From NCBI GenBank assembly GCA_022828125.1, contig JAJEJD010000018.1, positions 62,001 to 126,000 of the forward strand: a stretch of 64,000 nt of DNA, written 5' to 3'. Both the position numbers and the translations under genes were made by a program. Of the stretch, positions 34,694-42,641 are shown one piece after another (position 1 is the stretch's first letter; every line of letters starts with the position of its first letter). The notes under the pieces are model-generated. The model was not told the origin of the DNA. It worked only from the letters and a program-made list of their open reading frames with translations, and searched no databases. The DNA is from a bacterium. Lineage in GTDB: Bacteria; UBA8248.

Positions 34694-36160
34694 CTAAGCG
34701 GGAGAAAGAGCGAGACGGCGCGTGAATGTATCTATCATTTCCCGGGCGGCGGGGGATATCTGTTCTTCTCCCTCTTCGTAGATGGATGAAATGCCTTCGA
34801 GCTTACAGAACGCTCCCCTTGGCTCTACTATGGTGCCTTTCGCCGGGGGAGAGCAAGTGACGAGCACCTCGTCCTGGTCTTGAACGTCGCTCAGGCGATA
34901 ACCCCGCCGGATGAATTCGGGCCTCCCGTTTCGGACGGTGTAGATCCCGGGTTCCAGCGAACGGCCGGTCCGCATTCTCGAAGGGCTCGTGTTTCGAATC
35001 AAAAGCTGAAAACCGGATAAGTCCTTTCGGCCGAGTCCGGCGAGTAAATCCCGGTGCGCGTCCAGAGCGGCGCCCGGCTGCAGGAATTCGGCCAGATGCC
35101 AGTAGGTGGTGGTGGGGGCGCTGTCGTGTATTTCCTCGAGCTCGGTCATCAGTTGCGTGGTTCCCAGAACGCGCGGGTTGAGTTCGAGGGCGTAGGGTTC
35201 GTCCCGATGGACGATGAAATCGACGCCGTATATGCCCCGATAGCCCGCACAGGCTATCCACTCTCCGATTTTCAGGGTGAATTCCTCGATTTTTCGCCGG
35301 CTCTTCCCGGAAACCAGCCGATACGCCGCATAGTCGCTTCCCGCGTAATCGAAGCGGTGCATGGAGCAGCCGGGAATTCCCGTGAACATCACCGAAGGGT
35401 GGGACATCCAGGGCTTCCCGTCATAAATCAGCCCCGCCGTTCCCACAGCGGGGCCGCTCAGAAACGCGCTCACGATCACCGGCGCATCGGCCCCCAGCTT
35501 TTCGATGAGCTCGCTCCGCTTGTTCGCGAGCGCCTCGGGTGAGTCGATGAAGTGCGTCTGGTTGCCCGAGGAGCCGATTCGCTCCGAAATGATCATGACC
35601 GGCCCGAATTGCTCGAGTTGTTTTGGTCCGAGTTCGCCCAACGCCACAACGTCGCCCGGGGGAACGCCGAACCCCGCTTCGACCGCCTGATGCCGGAAAG
35701 CTATCTTGTCGTCGAATCTGGTCTTGATTTCCACCGGGTTCGCCAGGATGCGGAGCCTGCCGTCGGCTTCTTCTGCGAGTTTGCCGAGGAACTCCGTGGA
35801 TCGGTAGGGGATGACGTATCGGGGAGCGTCCCCTTGCGAGAGAAATTCCCGAATCTGGGAGCCCAGGATTCCTTCGTAGGCCTCTACGAGTGATGAATGC
35901 GTCCATACGATTCGCCTGTTTCCTCCGCGCTCCACGGCGAAATAGCGCAGGCGCCTGTCCCATTCGGGCCCGTCGAGCCCGTAGTCACAAGCGATGAGGA
36001 AATCGAGGGGGACGATGTTTTCCATCGTGATCGAATCGACCGCGCGCAGTCCCTGAAAGCCGAACGTCGATCCGTCCGGAACGCTGGAGGCCAGCGCTTC
36101 GTTGAAATCGTCTTTTGCATGGCGAGACAAGGGAAAGCATCCTTCATCGAGAATCAGCAT
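34694..36160 (-). CDS. ATP-grasp domain protein, first gene of the ATP-grasp/DUF1611 operon
   Basis: The 488-aa protein has the three ATP-grasp parts: ETKTRF-like IKTRFDDKIAFRHQAVEAGFG (substrate entry and N-domain), FGPVMIISERIGSSGNQTHFI (lysine loop region), and YGVDFIVHRDEPYALELNPRVLGTTQL with the metal-binding E-x-N. The last pattern is that of carbamoyl-phosphate-synthase-like ligases, and the C-terminal 100 residues look like a separate small beta domain. It is the promoter-proximal gene and has its own -35/-10 upstream. The substrate is unknown. Confidence 0.8.
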   Translation of the reverse strand: MLILDEGCFPLSRHAKDDFNEALASSVPDGSTFGFQGLRAVDSITMENIVPLDFLIACDYGLDGPEWDRRLRYFAVERGGNRRIVWTHSSLVEAYEGILGSQIREFLSQGDAPRYVIPYRSTEFLGKLAEEADGRLRILANPVEIKTRFDDKIAFRHQAVEAGFGVPPGDVVALGELGPKQLEQFGPVMIISERIGSSGNQTHFIDSPEALANKRSELIEKLGADAPVIVSAFLSGPAVGTAGLIYDGKPWMSHPSVMFTGIPGCSMHRFDYAGSDYAAYRLVSGKSRRKIEEFTLKIGEWIACAGYRGIYGVDFIVHRDEPYALELNPRVLGTTQLMTELEEIHDSAPTTTYWHLAEFLQPGAALDAHRDLLAGLGRKDLSGFQLLIRNTSPSRMRTGRSLEPGIYTVRNGRPEFIRRGYRLSDVQDQDEVLVTCSPPAKGTIVEPRGAFCKLEGISSIYEEGEEQISPAAREMIDTFTRRLALSPA

Positions 36161-36195
36161 AAGTGCCCAGGCGGTCCCAAAACCAGAAACAGGCG

Positions 36196-36225
36196 ATTCT
36201 AATTCGATAGCAGCGCGGATATCAA
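36196..36225 (-). promoter_or_regulatory. Predicted promoter of the ATP-grasp operon
   Basis: On the minus strand: TTGATA, an 18-base spacer and TAGAAT, about 40 bases before the start codon at 36160. The divergent transporter operon starts about 150 bases away. Confidence 0.5.
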
Positions 36226-36349
36226 CATATTACGGCGTTTCGGGAATGGTGATTCCACTCTTCGGGGCTTCTGCAACGTGCAGCGCGCTATGCTAGGATA
36301 CGGGGCGTTTCAGCCCCAAAATGACACACTCATGCGTGAGAGTGAATGT

Positions 36350-37282
36350 ATGTCCGTAGAGAGAAACATGCCCGAATCGGCGTTGAATACCGATGATTAC
36401 CCGATGATGTCGGATTTGGAGCTCAGGTGGGAGAAATTCCGACGGAGCATGATGCGCGCCAAACCGGCGATGCTCGGGGGCGTTTTTCTCATCCTGCTGG
36501 TGGTCGTTTCTCTTTCCGCTCCTCTCATCGCGCCGCAAGACCCGGGCATGGTGGACGTCAACCTGCGCCTGAAGCCTCCCGTCTGGGTGGAGGGAGGAAG
36601 CGCAAGCTACTTTCTGGGAACTGACGCGCTGGGCCGGGATGTTTTGAGCCGGCTCATGTACGGGGGCCGCGTCTCCATTATGGTGGGCTTGAGTTCGGTG
36701 GTGATTTCGGGGGTCATCGGCATCGTCCTGGGCCTCGTATCGGGCTTTTTCGGTGGGAAAATCGACGATCTCATCAGCGGGTTTTCCGAAATTCAACTGG
36801 CGTTTCCCTTCATTCTCCTTGCCATCACGATCATGGCGGTCGTCGGACCGGGGCTGCTCAACATCATCGTGGTGCTGGGGATCAGCCGGTGGGTAGCCTA
36901 CGGCCGCGTGGTGCGAGGGCAGGTCATCTCCATTCGAGAGCGCGAATTCGTGGAAGCCACACACGCCCTGGGCTATCCCCTGTACCGTATCTTGTTCATG
37001 CAGATTCTGCCCAACACCCTCTCGCCTCTCATCGTTATTGCCACCTTCGCCGTGGCGGGAAACATCATTTCCGAGTCCTCGCTCAGTTTCCTGGGACTCG
37101 GCGTTCCGCCCTCGGTCGTCACCTGGGGGGGCATGTTGTCCGAAGGACGCGAATATCTGCGCGGCGCGTGGTGGATGGCGACTTTTCCGGGTCTCGCCAT
37201 CATGGCGACGGTATTGAGCATCAACCTCATCGGCGACTGGCTGCGGGACTACATGGACCCCCGCCTCGGCGATGACATGTAG
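36350..37282 (+). CDS. Dipeptide/oligopeptide-type ABC transporter permease (DppC-like)
   Basis: The protein has a membrane helix near residue 45 (LGGVFLILLVVVSLSAPLIA) followed by DPLGTD-like FLGTDALGRDVLSRLMYGGRVSI. The inner-membrane permease signature EAA loop reads EFVEATHALGYPLYRILFMQILPN, and LGLGVPPSVVTWGGML is typical of DppC/OppC. Starts at 36350 and 36368 are possible, with a still earlier frame open; 36350 is a compromise. The operon has the binding protein and DppB-like permease but no ATPase. The ATPases (DppD/F) must be elsewhere. Confidence 0.9.
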   Translation: MSVERNMPESALNTDDYPMMSDLELRWEKFRRSMMRAKPAMLGGVFLILLVVVSLSAPLIAPQDPGMVDVNLRLKPPVWVEGGSASYFLGTDALGRDVLSRLMYGGRVSIMVGLSSVVISGVIGIVLGLVSGFFGGKIDDLISGFSEIQLAFPFILLAITIMAVVGPGLLNIIVVLGISRWVAYGRVVRGQVISIREREFVEATHALGYPLYRILFMQILPNTLSPLIVIATFAVAGNIISESSLSFLGLGVPPSVVTWGGMLSEGREYLRGAWWMATFPGLAIMATVLSINLIGDWLRDYMDPRLGDDM

Positions 37283-37303
37283 GTTTCTGAAGGGAATTCG
37301 TGC

Positions 37304-38851
37304 ATGAAAAGGGCCTTGTTATGCGGATGTTGTCTCCTGTTCGTGGCGCTCGCCGCCTGCGGCCGCGAAGCGAAACAGGGGCCCTTCACGGTTCTCCTCT
37401 CGGTGGAGGCCAATACGCTCGATCCCCATTTCGCGACGGCCACCATCGAGTGGAGCATACTGATGAACATGTTCGACCCGCTCATCGAGCGTCGCGGCGA
37501 TATGACGCTGGGGCCCGCTCTGGCCGAACGCTGGGAGGTGGACGAGACAAAAAAGGTCTGGACGTTTCATCTTCGCAAAGGAGTGAAGTTTCATAACGGC
37601 GAGCCGTTCGATGCTGAATCCGTGCGCTATACGTTCGAGCGGATGCGGGACAGGAAGCTCAAGCCCCGCATCACGGTTTACCGGAGGATTTTCCTGGACA
37701 GAATAGAAAAAGTGGATTCCCATACCGTGAAGATTCATACGAAGCGCCCGGTTGCCACCCTGCCTGTGTGGATGGTGAACGCGTTCATGCTGCCGCCGAA
37801 GTATTATTCGTCGACCCCGCCCAAGGAGTTGTTGAAGAAACCCGTGGGTACCGGGCCGTACAAGCTGGTGAAATGGGTCAAGGACGACCACGTCGAGATG
37901 AAGGCCAACGAGGGCTGGTGGCGGGGTGAGCCCGCCATAAGAAAAGTGATATGGCGGCCGGTGGCAGAGGCTTCGGCCCGCATAGGGGAGTTGGAGACGG
38001 GCGGGGCCGACGTCATCATGAACATCTCGCCCGATCAGTCGAAATCCATTATCAAGAGCAAAGAGGGCCTCCAGTTCAAGGGGGCCCGGGGAGGGCGCAG
38101 GATTTATCTGGGGGTTCGCACGGATCACGGGGTGCTCGGCGATGTTCGTGTTCGCCGGGCGTTGAACCACGCGATTGATTTCGAGGCTATCGTCAAGAAC
38201 GTTTTTCTGGGCCACGGCTCACGCATGCGAAGCATCGTGAACGCCCCGAACGCCGACCCGGGGATGAAGGCGTACGCCTACGACCCCGGGCGGGCCAAAA
38301 CGCTCCTCGCCGAGGCCGGCCTCAAGGACACGAATGGGGACGGTGTATTGGAAGCGGGTGGAAAGCCGTTTGAGGTGAAACTTGAAGTACCCGCTTCCAG
38401 ATATTTGAAAGGAAAGGAGATGGCGGAATTTTTGGCGGCCTATTTCCGCGCCGTGGGCGTCCACGTGGAGGTGATTCCCCTGGAGTGGTCCGTTTTCCTC
38501 GCCCGAAGAAGAAAAAAGACGCTGGCGCCCTTGTATTTTCACGGGTTCAGCTCCGCCTTCAACGAAGAACTCGACCTGGGCGTATTGAGGCCCAACCTGT
38601 TTGCGAACCTCACCGCCTGGAGGAACCGCGGGTTTATTGAAAATTACAGGAGGCTCGGCCAGACGTTCGACCCCGCCGAGCGCAGGCGGATCAGCTACCG
38701 GATGCAGCGCATCGTTCGTGAGGAAAGCCCATGGGTGTTTCTCTGGAACCAATATGATTTTTTCGGCTTGAGCGCGAGGACGCAGTGGACGCCGAGGCCG
38801 GATGAGAGAATCTACCTGCCCGCGATTCGCTTGAAAGAGGCGAAAGAATAG
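37304..38851 (+). CDS. Peptide/nickel-type ABC transporter substrate-binding lipoprotein (SBP_bac_5)
   Basis: The 515-aa protein starts with a lipoprotein signal (lipobox LAAC, C20). It has the family-5 signature: LDPHFATATIEWSILMNMFDPL, then RKGVKFHNGEPFDAESVRYTFERM and, later, DVRVRRALNHAIDFEAIVKNV. It would bind a peptide-like or other oligomeric solute at the membrane outer face. AAGGGAATT is upstream of the ATG. It lies 21 bases after the DppC-like gene and 3 bases before the DppB-like gene. The ligand cannot be read from sequence. Confidence 0.92.
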   Translation: MKRALLCGCCLLFVALAACGREAKQGPFTVLLSVEANTLDPHFATATIEWSILMNMFDPLIERRGDMTLGPALAERWEVDETKKVWTFHLRKGVKFHNGEPFDAESVRYTFERMRDRKLKPRITVYRRIFLDRIEKVDSHTVKIHTKRPVATLPVWMVNAFMLPPKYYSSTPPKELLKKPVGTGPYKLVKWVKDDHVEMKANEGWWRGEPAIRKVIWRPVAEASARIGELETGGADVIMNISPDQSKSIIKSKEGLQFKGARGGRRIYLGVRTDHGVLGDVRVRRALNHAIDFEAIVKNVFLGHGSRMRSIVNAPNADPGMKAYAYDPGRAKTLLAEAGLKDTNGDGVLEAGGKPFEVKLEVPASRYLKGKEMAEFLAAYFRAVGVHVEVIPLEWSVFLARRRKKTLAPLYFHGFSSAFNEELDLGVLRPNLFANLTAWRNRGFIENYRRLGQTFDPAERRRISYRMQRIVREESPWVFLWNQYDFFGLSARTQWTPRPDERIYLPAIRLKEAKE

Positions 38852-38854
38852 ACG

Positions 38855-39772
38855 ATGGGCGCCTATCTTTTCAGACGATTTCTTCGGGCCGTCGTGGTCG
38901 TGGTCGGCGTGAGCTTCATCTCGTTCGCCGTCCTGTTCCTGTCGGGCGACCCGACCGACACCATGGTGGGCGAGGACTGGACGGTCGAGGAGGTCCAGAA
39001 ACTCAAAGAAGACCTGGGTCTGGACAAGCCCTGGTTCGTCCAGTACGCGCTCTACGTGAGCCGGGCCGTGCAGGGTGATTTCGGAGAAAGCCTGCGCTAC
39101 CGCCAGCCCGCATTCGAAATCATCATGGAGCGTCTGCCGGCGACGCTGGAACTCGCCCTCGTGGCGCTGGTTCTCTCGATTATCCTGGCGTTTCCTGTAG
39201 GGGTCATCAGCGCGACGCAGCGCGGTTCTCCGTATGATCACGGGGGGATGCTATTCGCGCTCCTGGGGCAATCCATGCCCGTTTTCTGGCTCGGCCTGAT
39301 GCTCATCCTCGTCTTCGGGGTGAGTCTGCGGTGGCTGCCCGTCAGCGGGAGAAGCGGCTGGGAGCATCTGGTGCTGCCCGCCATCGCGCTTTCCACCTAT
39401 TCGATCGCGAGAAACGCGCGGGTGGTTCGAAGCTCCATGCTCGAAGTTCTGCGCCATGAGTATGTGAAGACCGCCCGCGCGAAGGGACTCTCCGAGTGGA
39501 TCGTCATCAACCTGCACGTGCTCAGAAACTCCATGATTCCTGTGATCACCATCATCGGCCTGGAATTCGGGCATCTGCTGGGGGGGGCCGTGATCGTCGA
39601 GACGATTTTCTCCTGGCCGGGGGTGGGAAGGCTCCTGATCCAGGCCGTCTACGCCAAGGATTTCCCCCTGGTGCAGGCCTCGGTGACCATCACCGCCCTG
39701 ATATTCGTATCTTTGAACCTCATCGTTGACTTGATGTATTCCGTCCTCGACCCAAGGGTGAGACTCCATTGA
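38855..39772 (+). CDS. Dipeptide/oligopeptide-type ABC transporter permease (DppB-like)
   Basis: The 305-aa membrane protein has the DppB N-terminus (MGAYLFRRFLRAVVVVVGVSFISFAVLFL), the LGLDKPWFVQYALYV loop, the permease signature EYVKTARAKGLSEWIVINLHVLRNSMIPV and the C-terminal VETIFSWPGVGRLL block. It partners the DppC-like protein as the membrane channel. Its stop overlaps the next start as TTGA, so the downstream amidohydrolase is part of the same transcript. Confidence 0.93.
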   Translation: MGAYLFRRFLRAVVVVVGVSFISFAVLFLSGDPTDTMVGEDWTVEEVQKLKEDLGLDKPWFVQYALYVSRAVQGDFGESLRYRQPAFEIIMERLPATLELALVALVLSIILAFPVGVISATQRGSPYDHGGMLFALLGQSMPVFWLGLMLILVFGVSLRWLPVSGRSGWEHLVLPAIALSTYSIARNARVVRSSMLEVLRHEYVKTARAKGLSEWIVINLHVLRNSMIPVITIIGLEFGHLLGGAVIVETIFSWPGVGRLLIQAVYAKDFPLVQASVTITALIFVSLNLIVDLMYSVLDPRVRLH

Positions 39773-40707
39773 GCAGAACTGCGTATTTCTGGACGCCGGA
39801 ATCTCTCATGCACGACAACGGCAGGCATGTGGAGAACGCCGAGCGCGCCAGACGCCTGACGCCCGAGAGAATTCTCCCCCAAGTGCCGTCGCTCGGACAC
39901 ATGGAGATTAAGTCTCACGACGCTAAGGAGTGGGTTCTGAGGGTGCATGAGGAGTCGCACCATCGCTTCGTGCGAGAGGCGTGCGCAGGGGGCAGGTGTA
40001 TTCTCGATGGCGGGGACACGCTGGCGGGCCCCGGAAGCTATGAGGCCGCTCTCGCCGCTGTCGATGCGGCCCTGAGCGCGGCGGACGCCGTCGTGAGCGG
40101 AGAAGCCGACAACGCCTTTTGCGCCGCGAGGCCGCCGGGCCATCACGCCTTGCCCCATCAATCCATGGGTTTCTGCCTGTTCGCCACCGCCTCCATCCTG
40201 GTCCGGTATCTGCAGGAAAAACAAGGCCTCCGGAGAATCGCCGTGGTGGATTGGGACGTGCATCACGGAAACGGCACGCAGGATATCTTCTGGCGCGATC
40301 CGGACGTGTTTTTCGTCTCCCTGCATCAGCATCCCCATTACCCGGGTACGGGGCTTGCAGGCGAGACGGGAGAAGGGGCCGGAGAAGGCAAGACGCTCAA
40401 CATTCCCGTCCCGGCGGGAACCCCCGAAGAGGAATATCTGGCGAAATTTGAGGAAAACGTCATCCCCGCCGTCGAAGCGCACGGACCCGAGGCGATCGTC
40501 GTATCGGCGGGGTTCGACGCGCACCGAGACGATCCGCTGGGGGGGCTGATGATCACGGAAGCCGGTTTCGCCCGCCTGACCGGTTGGGTGAAGGCGCTTG
40601 CCGATAACCTCTGCGAGGGGCGGCTTATCTGTCTTCTTGAAGGCGGATACAATCTGGACGCTCTCGAGCGCTCCGTCGTCGCGCACTTGCGAGAACTCTC
40701 GGCGTAA
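39769..40707 (+). CDS. Histone-deacetylase-family amidohydrolase (acetylpolyamine amidohydrolase-like)
   Basis: The 312-aa zinc amidohydrolase starts at TTG 39769, overlapping the permease stop. It has the HDAC landmarks RPPGHHALPHQSMGFCLF (two histidines and general base), VVDWDVHHGNGTQDIF (zinc ligands D and H), HQHPHYPGTG, and VSAGFDAHRDDPLGG (zinc D). The bacterial family removes acyl groups from acetylated polyamines or other N-acyl amines. Coupling to a peptide-type transporter suggests that it deacylates an imported N-acylated compound; this is inference. Confidence 0.92.
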   Translation: MSRTAYFWTPESLMHDNGRHVENAERARRLTPERILPQVPSLGHMEIKSHDAKEWVLRVHEESHHRFVREACAGGRCILDGGDTLAGPGSYEAALAAVDAALSAADAVVSGEADNAFCAARPPGHHALPHQSMGFCLFATASILVRYLQEKQGLRRIAVVDWDVHHGNGTQDIFWRDPDVFFVSLHQHPHYPGTGLAGETGEGAGEGKTLNIPVPAGTPEEEYLAKFEENVIPAVEAHGPEAIVVSAGFDAHRDDPLGGLMITEAGFARLTGWVKALADNLCEGRLICLLEGGYNLDALERSVVAHLRELSA

Positions 40708-40745
40708 CGGATTTGCACACCGGGTATAACAAACAGCTTCAAAAA

Positions 40746-40779
40746 TTTAGTTGACTAACTAACTAAAAAGATTTATATT
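40746..40779 (+). promoter_or_regulatory. Promoter with overlapping TetR-type operator
   Basis: TTTAGTT (40746-40752) and AACTAAA (40761-40767) are exact inverted arms, an operator-like palindrome. It overlaps TTGACT (-35, 40751-40756) and, after 17 bases, TATATT (-10, 40774-40779). It lies 76 bases before the tetR start, so the TetR protein probably represses its own operon here. Confidence 0.7.
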
Positions 40780-40854
40780 CTATCTGGCATGTGGAACTGA
40801 CTTCGGCGTATTGGTTCGACGAGCCGGGTTTTCAACTTACCGAGGGGAGAGGGT

Positions 40855-41487
40855 ATGGCAGTGGTGACGGCGACGCCTAAAGGTCCCAAGGCGTCCGCGA
40901 CGAAACAAAAAATCATAGATGCGGCCGCGCGGCTCGTCTATCAAAAAGGCTTTCACGCCACCTCGCTGGACATGGTCGCGCAGGCCGCCCGGGTGAACCG
41001 GGGGAGTCTGTATTATTTTTTCCGCTCCAAGAAGAACCTGGGGCTCGCCGTCATCGATCATTACGAATCGCTTCTTCATCAAAACTACCTCTCTCCATCG
41101 TTTGATATTCAGGCGAGGGGGCGTGAGAAAATCAGGCGTCTGGCGGAGTCGTACGCCCGCATGCCGATTCAGGATTCCCCGTGCTGTGGATGCCCCATCG
41201 GGAATCTTTCGCTGGAACTGAGCGCCCTGGACGAGGGGATGCGTGTGCGGCTGAAAGAGGTGTGGGACGGGGTTTTCGAGAGGATCGCCCTCGGATTGGC
41301 GCAGTCCCAGGAGGAGGGCGACCTTCCGGGGGAACTTGAGCCGCTCGCCCATGCACGTTCTTTTTTCTCACAGATTCAGGGGGCGCATATCATCGCGAGG
41401 TGTTCGCAGGATGAGGCGTCTTTGCGCCAAGACTGCGAGCGTGCTTTCATGAGCCTGCCCTGGGCGCGGAAAGGGGAGCCGGAATGA
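40855..41487 (+). CDS. TetR-family transcriptional regulator
   Basis: The 210-aa protein has an N-terminal TetR helix-turn-helix (KIIDAAARLVYQKGFHATSL, then VAQAARVNRGSLYYFFRSKKNL). The C-terminal ligand domain has a CCGCP motif near residue 110 in IQDSPCCGCPIGNLSLE. The cluster of cysteines is unusual and could bind a metal or sense thiol oxidation, which would suit a copper operon. It overlaps the next gene by four bases (ATGA). A palindromic operator lies at its promoter. Confidence 0.9.
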   Translation: MAVVTATPKGPKASATKQKIIDAAARLVYQKGFHATSLDMVAQAARVNRGSLYYFFRSKKNLGLAVIDHYESLLHQNYLSPSFDIQARGREKIRRLAESYARMPIQDSPCCGCPIGNLSLELSALDEGMRVRLKEVWDGVFERIALGLAQSQEEGDLPGELEPLAHARSFFSQIQGAHIIARCSQDEASLRQDCERAFMSLPWARKGEPE

Positions 41488-42632
41488 ACGGGGGAGGCCG
41501 TGAATTCAGGCGCGGAAGCCCGATGAGTTCCAGTGGATGGCGGTGGGTCGTCTGGTGCGTATTTTTATTGGGTGTCACCCTCGCATGGATGTTCGCAAGG
41601 GGCTATTTCGACACCCTCCACGATCCGGACGCCGTGCCCCGCGTCGTCACCCCGCGTGGAGATCTCGCCGCCGAGGAAAAATCCAACATCGAGCTTTTCC
41701 GCCTCTCCTCCCCGTCGGTCGTCTACATTACCAGGCTGGCGATGAGGCGTGACAGGTTCAGTCTCAATCTGTTCGAGATTCCGCAAGGCACCGGCTCGGG
41801 CTTCGTCTGGAACGATCAGGGCCACGTCATCACGAACTTTCACGTCATCCAGGGAGCGAGCGCCCTGCGCGTCACCCTGGCGGATAATTCCGAGTGGGAT
41901 GCGCGCGTGGTGGGCAGGGCGCCGGATCAGGATTTGGCGGTTCTGTTCATCAACGCGCCGAGGGATCGCTTGAAGCCTATCGCCATCGGCCAGTCCGCCA
42001 ATTTACAAGTGGGCCAGCGGGTGTTCGCCATCGGCAATCCCTTCGGGCTGGACCAGACACTCACGACGGGGATCATCAGCGCCCTGGGGCGTGAGATCAA
42101 TGCCGTGTCGGGCCGCAAGATCAGCGGCGTCATCCAGACCGACGCCGCGATCAATCCGGGCAATTCCGGGGGGCCTCTTCTGGACAGCGCCGGGCGCCTC
42201 ATAGGCGTGAACACCGCTATTTTCAGCCCCTCAGGCTCCAATGCGGGCATCGGTTTCGCGGTTCCCGTGGATACGGTGAACCGGGTGGTGCCCCAGTTGC
42301 TCCGTCATGGCCGCGTCATCAGGCCCGGGCTCGGCATCCATGTGGCGGACAGGGGTACGGCGGAGCGCTTAGGCGTGCGGGGCGTACTGATCATTCGCGT
42401 GCAAAAAGGCAGCGCGGCGGAAGGCGCGGGGTTGCGCGGCACCGGGAGAAACCGGGAAGGCCGCCTCGTGCTCGGCGACGTGATTGTCGGCGTGGGCGGG
42501 CGCTCCATCACCTCGCTCAATGACCTGCTGGACGCCCTCGATGCGCACAAGGTGGGCGACGTGGTGGAAGTGCGATTGATGCGCGAGGGTAGCGAGATGA
42601 GCATAAACATAAAGCTTCAGGCCCTGGGATAG
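41484..42632 (+). CDS. HtrA/Deg-family serine protease with one PDZ domain
   Basis: The 382-aa protein has an N-terminal membrane anchor (WVVWCVFLLGVTLAWMFARG), a trypsin-like domain and one PDZ domain (GVRGVLIIRVQKGSAAEGAG). The catalytic triad is H120 (NFHVIQG), D150 (DQDLAVL) and S228 (GNSGGPLL). It would degrade or refold damaged proteins in the periplasm. The start 41484 is favoured by its overlap with the tetR stop; an ATG at 41523 is an alternative. It belongs to a tetR-htrA-copA-copZ operon, so it may deal with metal-damaged envelope proteins. Confidence 0.92.
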   Translation: MNGGGREFRRGSPMSSSGWRWVVWCVFLLGVTLAWMFARGYFDTLHDPDAVPRVVTPRGDLAAEEKSNIELFRLSSPSVVYITRLAMRRDRFSLNLFEIPQGTGSGFVWNDQGHVITNFHVIQGASALRVTLADNSEWDARVVGRAPDQDLAVLFINAPRDRLKPIAIGQSANLQVGQRVFAIGNPFGLDQTLTTGIISALGREINAVSGRKISGVIQTDAAINPGNSGGPLLDSAGRLIGVNTAIFSPSGSNAGIGFAVPVDTVNRVVPQLLRHGRVIRPGLGIHVADRGTAERLGVRGVLIIRVQKGSAAEGAGLRGTGRNREGRLVLGDVIVGVGGRSITSLNDLLDALDAHKVGDVVEVRLMREGSEMSINIKLQALG

Positions 42633-42641
42633 GAGTATGAC

